Shown: positions 1 through 7,381, numbered from the stretch's first letter. The stretch: DNA of 7,675 bases from Candidatus Aminicenantota bacterium (GCA_016926925.1 JAFGNQ010000265.1:1-7675); one strand, 5' to 3'. The notes: a model not told the origin generated them from the sequence alone. Program-made: numbers and translations.

Positions 1-1436
1 ATGGGATAACAAAGGAGGGCCAGACCTGGGTCGGCTGGAATACGATTGCCGATTCCAGCGACACGCTGGGAGCGAAGGTGCTGAAAGAGGCCGGATATGC
101 GACCGGAATCGTTGGCAAACTGCATTGCCTCTCAATTCCGGAATCCAGAAAATATGAGTTTGACGGCAAATTATCCCCGGAAGATCCGAAGAATAAGGAA
201 ATATTCATAAAACAACAAGAGGTTCTTGCCCGGGGAGCAAAGGAATTCGGATTCGATTTCGGCGCCGCTCTCACCTCAGGCAATTTGAACCGCAAGCAGA
301 TGCATAATCCGGAGTATCAAACGAAGTGCTGTATAGACTTCATCAACAAAAATAAGAGTCGACCGTTCTATTTGTATTTTGCGCCGCACATCATGCATAT
401 GCCTAATCCTCTCGTAGCCCTGAAGTCCGCTGATACGAGAAACGTTTACGGGGTCATGTTGGATGAGGCATCTGATGTGCAGCCTTCGCGAACATCGGTG
501 CTGGAGCGTGTCAGAGAAGCGGGAATCAACGAAATGCTGGCTCCGATCACCTGGCTCGATGACTCTGTGGGGGCACTCGTCAGGACCTTGAAAGAATTGG
601 GAATCGCAGACAGCACGTTGATTATCCTTGCCCAGGACAACGGCCACCACTTCGGCAAAGGATCGAATTATGAAGGAGGTATCGACATCCTGGGTTGCTG
701 GATGCATTGGCCGGATGGTATCGTCAATCCAGGAAGGATCAACGAAGCGCTCATTGAAAACATCGATTTTATGCCCACCATTTTTGAAGCCTGTGGTGTG
801 ATTCCGGGGGATGACTACATTATGGACGGCAAAAGCCTGGTTCCGATATTGAGAGGCGAAAGAGAGAACGTCCGTGATTCTCTTATGTGTGAGATCGGTC
901 ACACCCGTGCCGTGGTGACAAAAAAGTGGAAGTACCTCGCCTTAAGAGTCCCTTCAAGCCATGAATTGGACGAGGCCCTGAAGGCCAGGTACATGGAATT
1001 GGCGAAAGACGATCCTTCGCTGGATCCCCTGGGCCGGGTGACGCATATCCATTCCTTGCTCGGTGGGACTCCGGGCGAACGGGTGAATGGGATAAAACAC
1101 CACCCTCATTATTTCGACCGAGACCAGCTCTACGATCTGGAGAATGACCCGGAAGAACAAATCAATTTAGCGAAGGAATCGAAATACGCATCCGTACTGG
1201 CGGATATGAAGAATCTTCTCAAAGAACATATGCACAGGGCCCCCGGGACCTTTGCGGAGTTCAAGACGTTCGAAGGCTTACCGCCGAAAGAGCGAGCCGA
1301 ATGGATGGGCCTGGCAGGAAGAAGTAAGTGGAAAGGGGTGCGGTCAGATACTGAATCATTAAGGACAGCAAAAAAAAGAAGCCGGGAACTTTCGAGGAAG
1401 CAGGATGAAATGAAAAAAATCTTCGACATCAAATAA
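1..1436 (+). CDS. Sulfatase, alkaline phosphatase superfamily (5' end outside window)
   Basis: A sulfatase hydrolyses sulfate esters, often on glycans; the substrate here cannot be told. The frame is open from position 3 to the TAA at 1434-1436, so the GTG at 78 is an internal valine, not the start. The N-terminus, including the C/S-x-P-S-R formylglycine motif, lies upstream of the window. Visible family marks: the second sulfatase signature (GYATGIVGKLH, about 93-125) with its conserved Lys and His; a FYLYFAPH segment (about 366-389); the metal-binding Asp-Asn pair (DNG, 636-644) followed by a conserved Lys (657-659) and YEGG; FMPTIFE (about 769-789); DGKSLVPILRG near 826-858; and the C-terminal LYDLENDPEE element (about 1130-1159). 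About 477 residues are visible, close to full length for the family (roughly 500-550). The last 60 or so residues are a charged, basic tail. It is followed after 53 nt by the next co-directional gene. Family assignment is secure; specificity is unknown. Confidence 0.93.
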   Translation, partial: GITKEGQTWVGWNTIADSSDTLGAKVLKEAGYATGIVGKLHCLSIPESRKYEFDGKLSPEDPKNKEIFIKQQEVLARGAKEFGFDFGAALTSGNLNRKQMHNPEYQTKCCIDFINKNKSRPFYLYFAPHIMHMPNPLVALKSADTRNVYGVMLDEASDVQPSRTSVLERVREAGINEMLAPITWLDDSVGALVRTLKELGIADSTLIILAQDNGHHFGKGSNYEGGIDILGCWMHWPDGIVNPGRINEALIENIDFMPTIFEACGVIPGDDYIMDGKSLVPILRGERENVRDSLMCEIGHTRAVVTKKWKYLALRVPSSHELDEALKARYMELAKDDPSLDPLGRVTHIHSLLGGTPGERVNGIKHHPHYFDRDQLYDLENDPEEQINLAKESKYASVLADMKNLLKEHMHRAPGTFAEFKTFEGLPPKERAEWMGLAGRSKWKGVRSDTESLRTAKKRSRELSRKQDEMKKIFDIK

Positions 1437-1474
1437 TTTTACCGGTTGCGGATTTGATCGAGAAAAGAAATGAA

Positions 1475-1480
1475 AAAAGG
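1475..1480 (+). promoter_or_regulatory. Shine-Dalgarno-like AAAAGG that supports the ATG at 1490
   Basis: AAAAGG lies 9 nt upstream of the ATG at 1490. The longer reading from a TTG at 1454 has no purine-rich element in front of it. This is why the shorter start is preferred for the following gene. It is a modest match, seen directly in the sequence. Confidence 0.45.
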
Positions 1481-1489
1481 ATCGATATC

Positions 1490-2275
1490 ATGCACGAAAG
1501 CAAACTACGGCTAAAGATCTTTGACAATGGTATATTTGCGGACAGAATCGAATTTAAACTGTATGGAGTGCCTTCATTTTCCCGTGACAAGGTTGAAGAA
1601 GAAATTGAAAACTTGAAGCATGAAATTTTAGCGCATTTCAAGGGGAAGCCTATCCATGCTTCCCTATTCACAGAGGATATGAAAACGGAATTCTCCTATG
1701 GCGATATCGGACAGCTCATGGTTCATCACTTAAGAAAGGTCGAAATATTTTTTACTGAATATTACCAATATCTAAAGATACTCTCAAGGATCAGGCTGTT
1801 TGTCATTGCAGTGTCGAACATGGAAGATTTCCCGGTTCGAAGTCTAGCACTTTCGGCCTCCTTTCCGCCTTCGGTCGTTCTGCGGAAGCCTGAGGAGCTT
1901 CCCAGGAAACCCGGCCTCACCATTTTTGATCGCATTCCCGGCTCAGTGCATTCCATGGTTGAGAGCTCTTTTTTACGATTGCTGAAATTCAAATCGGAGA
2001 AGGATGCGGCTCCTTTTCTTGATGACTTTTATAGGAAGGAAAAAGAGCTCGGACAATTTTATAAGCGGAAATTCCATAAATGGGACAAGGCTGGGCCGGT
2101 TGTTACTGCTGGTGTTCCGCAGCTCGGTCCGGGCAAGCAAGCCCATTTTCCCGTCTGTCTCGAAATCCCGGATACCGAGACCGAAAAATCTTTTCCCGTC
2201 GCCTGCAAGCTGAGTGCTGAGAATATGCCTGTTTCCATAGATGAGGAAGTCCTTATTTCATTCACGCGTTCGTAA
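1490..2275 (+). CDS. Hypothetical protein, 261 aa, cytoplasmic
   Basis: I do not recognise this as a named family. The open frame could begin at a TTG at 1454, adding 12 residues, but the ATG at 1490 has the better ribosome site. There is no signal peptide or lipobox, so a cytoplasmic location is likely. Residues about 30-50 and 160-200 look helical and charged. Residues about 100-130 look beta-rich (RLFVIAVSN, then SLALSASFPPSVVLR) and are followed by a proline-rich stretch (EELPRKPG). The last 50 residues look like another beta module (HFPVCLEIPD, SFPVACKLSAENMP). From memory, this order recalls C-terminal modules of some bacterial predicted ATP-binding/AlbA_2-type proteins, but no ATPase or DNA-binding domain is present; this is inference only. 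It sits between the sulfatase (53 nt upstream) and the S9 peptidase remnant (53 nt downstream) on the same strand and may be co-transcribed. Real coding is likely given its length; the function is unknown. Confidence 0.75.
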   Translation: MHESKLRLKIFDNGIFADRIEFKLYGVPSFSRDKVEEEIENLKHEILAHFKGKPIHASLFTEDMKTEFSYGDIGQLMVHHLRKVEIFFTEYYQYLKILSRIRLFVIAVSNMEDFPVRSLALSASFPPSVVLRKPEELPRKPGLTIFDRIPGSVHSMVESSFLRLLKFKSEKDAAPFLDDFYRKEKELGQFYKRKFHKWDKAGPVVTAGVPQLGPGKQAHFPVCLEIPDTETEKSFPVACKLSAENMPVSIDEEVLISFTRS

Positions 2276-2328
2276 GTATCAAGCCTTATTATGTTTTATC
2301 GTTTCCTTATGGCGAAAGGAGTCACCAA

Positions 2329-3444
2329 ATGAAAAAAACCATTTTTTGTTTTTCAGTAGTCTTTTTATCGGCTCTCCTTGTTTATTCAGGGCAAATGAAG
2401 AAGATGACTCTTGATGACTGCTTTCGTGTCAAAGAAGTTTCCGATGTCAGGATATCTCCGGAGGGCAAGCGGATCGCATTCGTCATGACCGAGATTGTCT
2501 CGGACGAAAAGGCAAAGGATTCTTTTAAGCGAACATATGATATTTATTCCGTGCGGCTTGCCGATAATACGGTTCATCGATTGACCACCCATGAGCAAGC
2601 GTCCTATTATCCTCGCTGGTCGAAGTGCGGCAGATATCTTGCCTTTCTTTCCGGTCGCAAAGAGAAAAACCAGATCTGGCTTCTGGACATGGAATTGGGC
2701 GGCGAGGCAAATAACGACGAATATCGGCTCTGACGGGCAAATATTATGGTGGGATGACTGTAAACCCTGCTGGTCACCCGATGGGAAATTCATCGCTTAC
2801 CGTTCGAATCCGAAGCCTAATAACCTTTACAAACTCAACCGGTTGTGCATCATTCCAGCGGAGGGAGGAGAATCGAGGTGTTTGAGCCAGCACCTCGATC
2901 GGGATGTGACGAACATCGTTTGGAGTGACGACAGCCGGTCGGTTTACGGTCTCGTTCCGGATAAGGCGAGAGTCCATGTTTACAAGTTTTTTATAGAGGA
3001 CGGCCGTTATGAAAAAGTCCTCGGTGCAGAAAGCCGAATCTACGGTCTGACGATCTCTTGCGAAAAACCGGTCGCAGCCTTTGCCTTGGAAGACAATGAT
3101 CATCCTGGTGAAGTGTTTTCGGCGTCGATGACGAGGCGTATTATTATCAGGAAGACTTCGGTTTGCCTTATGAAGCGGAAAATTTCAAAGATTACCGGAG
3201 AACATCCCCCATTCTTTATATCAAAAACTGTACGACCCCGATCCTTCTTATGCAGTGTATGGAGGATCACAGGTGTCCTCTTCCTCAAGCCCTGCAATTC
3301 TATATGGGATTGAAAAAACTCGGGAAAGTCGAGACGCAGCTGGTGCTCTATCCCAGAGAGTCTCATGGAATACGAGAAATCCCGCATCAGATGGATCGAC
3401 TAAATAGAATCATCGCCTGGTTCGATAAATACCTGAAGAAATAA
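2329..3444 (+). pseudogene. Decayed S9 family peptidase (prolyl oligopeptidase/dipeptidyl-peptidase type)
   Basis: The ancestor was an exported serine peptidase with an N-terminal beta-propeller and a C-terminal alpha/beta-hydrolase domain. The ATG at 2329 has a good AAAGGAG (2315-2321, 7-nt spacer) and a signal peptide (MKKTIFCFSVVFLSALLVYS). Three pieces in different frames align in order with the family. Piece 1, 2329 to about 2709, is propeller (WSKCGRYLAFLSGR, QIWLLDMELGGEA). Piece 2, about 2705 to 3120, continues as RQITTN and WSPDGKFIAYRS and ends at PGEVFSA. Piece 3, about 3121 to 3444, is the extreme C-terminus (YYYQEDFGLPYE to WFDKYLKK). The first break is a frameshift near 2702-2713. 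The second, near 3112-3125, is a frame change with loss of the segment that should carry the catalytic Ser (GxSxGG). The catalytic Asp (3265-3267, in MEDHRCP) and His (3364-3366, in PRESHG) remain. About 370 residues survive against roughly 650 in intact relatives. It cannot encode an active peptidase. Confidence 0.88.
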
Positions 3445-3514
3445 TTCTTATCCGGGGCAGCGCCGAAATCTTCCTTATTTGCTGTGTTGATAGGGCAGTG
3501 ATTCTTTTAGCTTT

Positions 3515-5038
3515 TTAGCGCTGGAGTCCCGAAATGTTGGATTTCAGGCCCCTGATGTGACTCTGGTAAGCCCTCCATTTTTCGGGTGGGATCGATTGGG
3601 TGAAAGTGTAGTCGTCGTTCCAGTCGACATAAATAGGAAGAGGGCGCATGTTCCGCGGGTCGATACCGAGGTCCTTACAGATCAAACCGGCGAGGTGTGT
3701 GGCCTTTGTGTATCGGTTGGTCCATGCAGAGATGGAAAAGCCGCGGCCCGACAAAATCCGGTCAATAATGCTTTCATCCAGCGTGGATAGGACATCCATG
3801 ATCGTGGCGTATTTGTTTTTTTCTCCATCGGCGGATTCGTCGAGGGAAAGGGTGGTGTAGCCTCCCTGATAGCAAGTGTGGTTGACGATTTTCGTCTGAC
3901 CGGGAGTCACCAGATCTTCCCTTCTTCTCAGTTCTTCGAGCGTGGGATAAAATTCCGGCTCGGGGAATTGAGTCTCGGCGCGAATCGCGAGGGCACTGAA
4001 AGTCTGGGCATATCGTCCGGTCGGATTCCATACTGTCCAGCTTTGTATACCGTTTTCATCGACTCCCCGGAGCTGGGCGTTGATCTCTTCGGGAGTGTAC
4101 CAGAAACCCTGGATCCAAGGCCGGATTTCCCTGTTTGTGCGTTTTTTCATCTCTTCCAAACTCTGCTTCATTATCCGGTATGGGTACTGACCGGGATTTT
4201 TGAGGCTCAGAAAATTATTCGGAAAATGCGACGGATAGAGCATAGGACAGAGCACATCCACATGAGGCACGATCTTCTCCAGGACCTGTCCTACACCAAA
4301 ATCGTCCTTTTTCCAGGCTACCAAGCCGAAGAGATCGACGGAAATAATGACTCCCGATTGTTTCAGCCGCGAATTCGCATATGCGAGAAATTTTCCGATA
4401 CATTCCTGCGGGGATGTGTCTTCAAGGGTGATCGGATAGGTGATGGTCGACAGGTTTCCGTCGCTCGGAAAGCGGACATAGTCAAATTGAATCTCATCGA
4501 TCCCGATCTCTACGAGTTCCTGGCAGAGAGCGATCGTGTACTCCCACACTCTTTGATCATAGGGATTGGCCCAGTTAAGTCCTTTTCTATCTGCCCACAG
4601 CTCGCCTGTTGCAGAGTTGGTCACGCCCCATTCGGGATGATTTTTAACCAGGAGGCTGTCCTGAAAAACATCCACTTTAGCCGCGGTCCAAATGCTTTTT
4701 TCTTTAAGAATCGCTATGGCGGCTTCCAGAGATCCTTTGCGGACCGATGCTCCTATTTTTTTGGCCACGGCGTTCTTCGATTTCCAAAAAAGTTGCCCCA
4801 TGGGATCTTTGGCGTGCAGGACGGCTAGATTCAAACCTGCAGCTTTCATGTAGTGAAGGATACCATCAAATCGCCTTCCGTTTAGACTACTTGATGGGAA
4901 ATAGACGCCTCTAACATTTTCCGGCTTGGTTACAGATAATGCGGGATGGGGGATTGTGAAAAGAAGAAGCAATAGAAATATTTTCCTTGTAACGCAGGTA
5001 CAAAATTTCGCATTTTGGAGGTAGAGACTTCCAGCCAT
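3515..5038 (-). CDS. Secreted putative glycoside hydrolase, DUF4015-type TIM barrel, 507 aa
   Basis: A predicted exported glycan-degrading enzyme; the substrate is unknown. The start at 5038 is preceded by AAAGGAAG (5043-5050). The N-terminus is a signal peptide with a longer than usual n-region: hydrophobic core at about residues 20-30 (IFLLLLLFTIP) and likely cleavage after HPALS (35). Residues about 42-350 match the putative glycosyl hydrolase (DUF4015) barrel: VRGVYFPSSSLNG, NLAVLHAKDPMGQ, AAKVDVFQD, then the hallmark DEIQFDYVRFPSDG (181-194) with candidate catalytic Asp186, SVDLFGL (Asp235), CPMLYPSHFP (264-273), and WIQGFW plus WTVWNP at the barrel end. Residues about 375-507 form an extra C-terminal module that I do not recognise (IMDVLSTLDESIIDRIL, then AWTNRYTKATHLAGLICKDL). 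The gene is convergent with the S9 remnant (70-nt gap) and divergent from the subtilase. It appears intact. The fold call is strong; enzymatic activity is inferred from the family. Confidence 0.87.
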   Translation of the reverse strand: MAGSLYLQNAKFCTCVTRKIFLLLLLFTIPHPALSVTKPENVRGVYFPSSSLNGRRFDGILHYMKAAGLNLAVLHAKDPMGQLFWKSKNAVAKKIGASVRKGSLEAAIAILKEKSIWTAAKVDVFQDSLLVKNHPEWGVTNSATGELWADRKGLNWANPYDQRVWEYTIALCQELVEIGIDEIQFDYVRFPSDGNLSTITYPITLEDTSPQECIGKFLAYANSRLKQSGVIISVDLFGLVAWKKDDFGVGQVLEKIVPHVDVLCPMLYPSHFPNNFLSLKNPGQYPYRIMKQSLEEMKKRTNREIRPWIQGFWYTPEEINAQLRGVDENGIQSWTVWNPTGRYAQTFSALAIRAETQFPEPEFYPTLEELRRREDLVTPGQTKIVNHTCYQGGYTTLSLDESADGEKNKYATIMDVLSTLDESIIDRILSGRGFSISAWTNRYTKATHLAGLICKDLGIDPRNMRPLPIYVDWNDDYTFTQSIPPEKWRAYQSHIRGLKSNISGLQR

Positions 5039-5447
5039 TCCGCTTCCTTTCCACTCGAGTACTAATTTTGTCGTTCATCTTTGGCTTTTGATAGAAAAAA
5101 ATGTCGAATTTTAAGCCTGAAATTTTTGTGTTGATAAGATATAAAAGTTTTAGCTTAGTGAAAAACCGGAAGTTTTTACGTTGCCTTGACACCAAATAAT
5201 GGGGATATTGATCTATTATGACCAGTATGGTATACATGAGAAAATACTTGCGGGCTAAGGATGAGGATGAGAGGATTTGTGCTTACTTCCCTTCAATATA
5301 GTGTAATAGATGAATTTTTAGAAATGATAAATATCCATTTTCAGTATTTTTTTTCTAATCAGTATTTGCTTAAAGGGGGTGATGAATCACAAGAGAACAG
5401 CCTAATTTTGGCCAATCTATGATCAAAGAGTAAAAGGAGGGCTCAAT
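5039..5447. other. AT-rich divergent intergenic region
   Basis: This 409-nt region separates the minus-strand glycoside hydrolase from the plus-strand subtilase and should hold both promoters. No convincing complete sigma-70-type promoter is visible. A perfect TTGACA occurs at 5186-5191, but the nearest good -10-like hexamer (TATTAT, 5214-5219) is 22 nt away. A TATAGT (5297-5302) and an overlapping TGTAAT (5302-5307) are -10-like without a good -35. A 9-bp direct repeat, TCAGTATTT, occurs at 5341-5349 and 5359-5367. A 51-codon open frame (5267-5422) with an AAGGA upstream is possible but unsupported by homology. Confidence 0.6.
5433..5440 (+). promoter_or_regulatory. Strong ribosome binding site of the subtilase gene
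   Basis: AAAGGAGG lies 7 nt upstream of the ATG at 5448. This near-perfect Shine-Dalgarno fixes the start and suggests efficient translation. Confidence 0.85.
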
Positions 5448-6764
5448 ATGAAAAAGACATCGCTAGCTATTCTCATTTTTTTCTTAATACTTATGGTAAG
5501 CCATTCGGTCGCTGTCAAAGAACCTGACAAGACAATCGGTGTTAATGTGGTTTTAAACACACATATCTCTGATGCTGTTTTGGTGGATCTCGGCAATTAC
5601 GGCAAAGTGCTGGATTTGATTTACGAAATCAATGCTTTGACGATGAAGACTAAAAAAAGTGTTCTGCCTACAATCCAGGCTTTGCCTTATGTCGCTGCTG
5701 CACATCCTGACGCAGAACGCCAGGGTATTCCTGTGGATACTGTGCTCGCAGAAGATTTTATCGATGGATTGAGTACATGGAATCTGGATGCGATCAATGT
5801 TACTGATTACGGATTTGACAATAGGACCGTAGCTTATGACGGATCCGGAGTTTATGTGGCAGTGCTCGATACCGGTCTTTTGCAGAATTGGCGCCAATAT
5901 TTTCCAGATGAGCGTATCGCAACCGAATATGCCGTATGTTTTGGCGGAGGCGGTGGCTATATGGGAACTGTTTCCGTACAGCCTAACAAATGGGAACGCG
6001 ATACCAACTCGCACGGCACGCACGTGACGAGCACAATTCTCGGCTATGACTTTTATGGTAATCCTATTAACGGAGTTGCGCCAAAAGCAGATGTTATTCC
6101 GGTTAAAGTGCTCAATCAGACCGGTTGGGGATGGTCTTCGGTCATAGCGCGGGGAATAGTCTATGTGGCTGAGCTTAAAGACGGGCCTTTAACCGGATGC
6201 CCTGTTGTAGTGAATATGAGCTTGGGGGGAAGTGTTTTAGATCCGATGGAGCAAGCAGCCATTGACTATGCTATAAGCAAAGGTGTCATTATTGTTGCCT
6301 CAGCAGGAAATAGAGGAACGCAGGGCATGGGTTATCCGGGTGGCTACGCGCCGGTAATTTCTGTGGCATCTGCAGGTTGGATGTACGAATTTTTAACATC
6401 TGACTGGTGGTGGAATCTCAATGTCCCCGACCCTACGAATCCGGCACAATTTTATATTTCGGATTCATCCGGCAGGGAATTGGCAGGACAGGATCTGGAT
6501 GTCACAGCGCCCGGAAGATGGATTGTTGGTCCCTATCAAGTCCAGATGGGAAAGGCCAGTTATTATTTTCTTAGTGGAACATCCATGGCCAGCCCGCATG
6601 TGGCCGGACTGGTTGCACTGATGCTCCAAAAAAACCCGGCTCTGACTGCGTCTCAGGCAGAAGCGATTCTGGAAACAACGGCACTTGAATTGACATATTA
6701 CAATTCCTATGAACAGGGATCGGGATTGATCGATGTAGAATCGGCGCTGACAAACACCCCTTAG
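5448..6764 (+). CDS. Secreted subtilisin-like serine protease (peptidase family S8), 438 aa
   Basis: An extracytoplasmic endopeptidase made as a preproenzyme. The ATG has a strong AAAGGAGG. Residues 1-22 are a signal peptide (MKK then LAILIFFLILMV). Residues about 28-90 resemble an I9-type propeptide that folds and inhibits the enzyme until autocleavage (GVNVVLN, IQALPYVAAAHPD). The catalytic domain starts near residue 110 and keeps the full triad: Asp141 (VAVLDTGL), His189 (NSHGTHV) and Ser379 (SGTSMASPHVAG). Asn288 (SAGN) forms the oxyanion hole. NGVAPKADVIPVKVL and NMSLGG are further typical blocks. Residues about 311-345 form a Trp-rich loop (SDWWWN) between the oxyanion region and DVTAPG, which I associate from memory with halolysin-like S8 enzymes. 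The protein ends at VESALTNTP right after the catalytic domain, so it has no C-terminal anchor, repeat or sorting domain. It appears intact and monocistronic, with an AT-rich gap on each side. A nutritional role is inferred. Confidence 0.96.
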   Translation: MKKTSLAILIFFLILMVSHSVAVKEPDKTIGVNVVLNTHISDAVLVDLGNYGKVLDLIYEINALTMKTKKSVLPTIQALPYVAAAHPDAERQGIPVDTVLAEDFIDGLSTWNLDAINVTDYGFDNRTVAYDGSGVYVAVLDTGLLQNWRQYFPDERIATEYAVCFGGGGGYMGTVSVQPNKWERDTNSHGTHVTSTILGYDFYGNPINGVAPKADVIPVKVLNQTGWGWSSVIARGIVYVAELKDGPLTGCPVVVNMSLGGSVLDPMEQAAIDYAISKGVIIVASAGNRGTQGMGYPGGYAPVISVASAGWMYEFLTSDWWWNLNVPDPTNPAQFYISDSSGRELAGQDLDVTAPGRWIVGPYQVQMGKASYYFLSGTSMASPHVAGLVALMLQKNPALTASQAEAILETTALELTYYNSYEQGSGLIDVESALTNTP

Positions 6765-6774
6765 GAGTTCGATC

Positions 6775-6825
6775 AAACCCTAGTATCACAGTTGAACCTC
6801 CATAGCTGGAGGATAGGCTGGTTTT
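6775..6825 (+). terminator. Possible terminator hairpin after the subtilase gene
   Basis: The element starts 10 nt after the subtilase stop. A perfect 6-bp stem, CCTCCA (6797-6802) with TGGAGG (6807-6812), closes a TAGC loop. An outer pairing is possible between AAACC (6775-6779) and GGTTT (6820-6824), with CTA/TAG extending it across a bulge, and the structure ends at TTTT (6822-6825). The short U-tract, which itself takes part in the stem, makes this a weak call. Confidence 0.35.
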
Positions 6826-7127
6826 CCAAATTCATCTTCTTTACTTTTGCATTTGCAATTCGAGGTTGGCATCATTCTAAAGGGGACTGCGTTTCGGAAA
6901 AATATTCAAGTCTCTTAAAAAGATTGATACACTAGAATACTAGGATAGATATCTTATCTTCTCTCCAAATTAATTATTTTCTTCTGGAGCCTCAAGATCA
7001 TATCTTGCTTTTCCTTTGGTATTAGTTGTTGTTCCTTAAATCACCTTGAAATCCACCCTTAAAAGTGATTGTATATCCCAACATTTTTTGCCATTATTTA
7101 AGCCAAATAATTTCTTAAGCGATCGAC
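6826..7127. other. AT-rich intergenic region with no recognised gene
   Basis: Together with the hairpin element just before it, this fills the 363-nt gap between the subtilase and the PilZ-like gene. It is visibly richer in A and T than the left half of the window. I see no convincing open frame, RNA gene, long repeat or promoter pair on either strand. The short open frame on the minus strand near 7036-7233 runs antisense through the PilZ-like gene and looks incidental. Confidence 0.6.
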
Positions 7128-7349
7128 ATGAGAGAGAAACGTACAGATAAACGAATATTGAAAGAAGAAAATCTTGTTTTTGAAATAAAGCTTCATTCGA
7201 AGAAACTTCGCAAAGTAATTGCTGTGAGAGCAAATGTCAGATGGGTAAAATGCCTGTATGATGATGAAAAATATGAAATAGGATTTGAGTTTGTGGATTC
7301 ACCTGTTGACGTGATAATGAACCTGATCGATCATCTTTACGGAAAGTAA
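7128..7349 (+). CDS. Truncated PilZ-like domain protein, 73 aa (internally deleted)
   Basis: PilZ domains bind cyclic di-GMP through an N-terminal RxxxR motif and a D/N-x-S-x-x-G motif about 20-35 residues later, and are usually about 100 residues long. Here the RxxxR-type motif is visible at residues 5-9 (RTDKR). The C-terminal strands are clear at about 33-58 (AVRANVRWVK, then YEIGFEFVD), followed by the usual terminal helix (VIMNLIDHLYGK). The centre is missing: RILKEEN runs straight into LVFEIKL with no DxSxxG, which suggests loss of about 40 codons in frame. The ATG at 7128 follows an in-frame TAA at 7116-7118 and has no good Shine-Dalgarno. It may be a decaying gene, or a minimal PilZ-like protein with altered or no ligand binding. 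It could therefore equally be labelled a pseudogene. It is unlinked in function to its neighbours. Confidence 0.6.
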   Translation: MREKRTDKRILKEENLVFEIKLHSKKLRKVIAVRANVRWVKCLYDDEKYEIGFEFVDSPVDVIMNLIDHLYGK

Positions 7350-7381
7350 ACAAAAAAGATGTACATAAAACCAGATGGTGA

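Noticed and set aside
276..902. Minus-strand open frame of 208 codons within the sulfatase
   Set aside because: Antisense to conserved sulfatase motifs, with no domain or plausible ribosome site; treated as chance.
2701..2733. Programmed frameshift in the S9 gene
   Set aside because: There is no slippery heptamer, and the downstream gene also lacks the catalytic-serine region, so recoding would not restore an active enzyme. Mutation is simpler.
3878..4828. Long plus-strand open frame (316 codons) opposite the glycoside hydrolase
   Set aside because: It lies fully antisense to a gene with clear family motifs, and its translation shows no recognisable domain. It is a shadow frame of a well-supported gene.
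5186..5219. Perfect TTGACA with downstream TATTAT as a promoter
   Set aside because: The spacing is 22 nt, well outside the usual 16-18, and no -10-like hexamer sits at the right distance.
4911..5237. Minus-strand open frame of 108 codons overlapping the start of the glycoside hydrolase
   Set aside because: Its second half overlaps the signal peptide of the real gene in another frame, and the translation is low-complexity and AT-driven with no recognisable domain.
7332..7361. Inverted repeat CATCTTT / AAAGATG across the PilZ-like stop codon
   Set aside because: A 16-nt loop, an AT-rich stem and no following T-tract make it a poor terminator; probably incidental.
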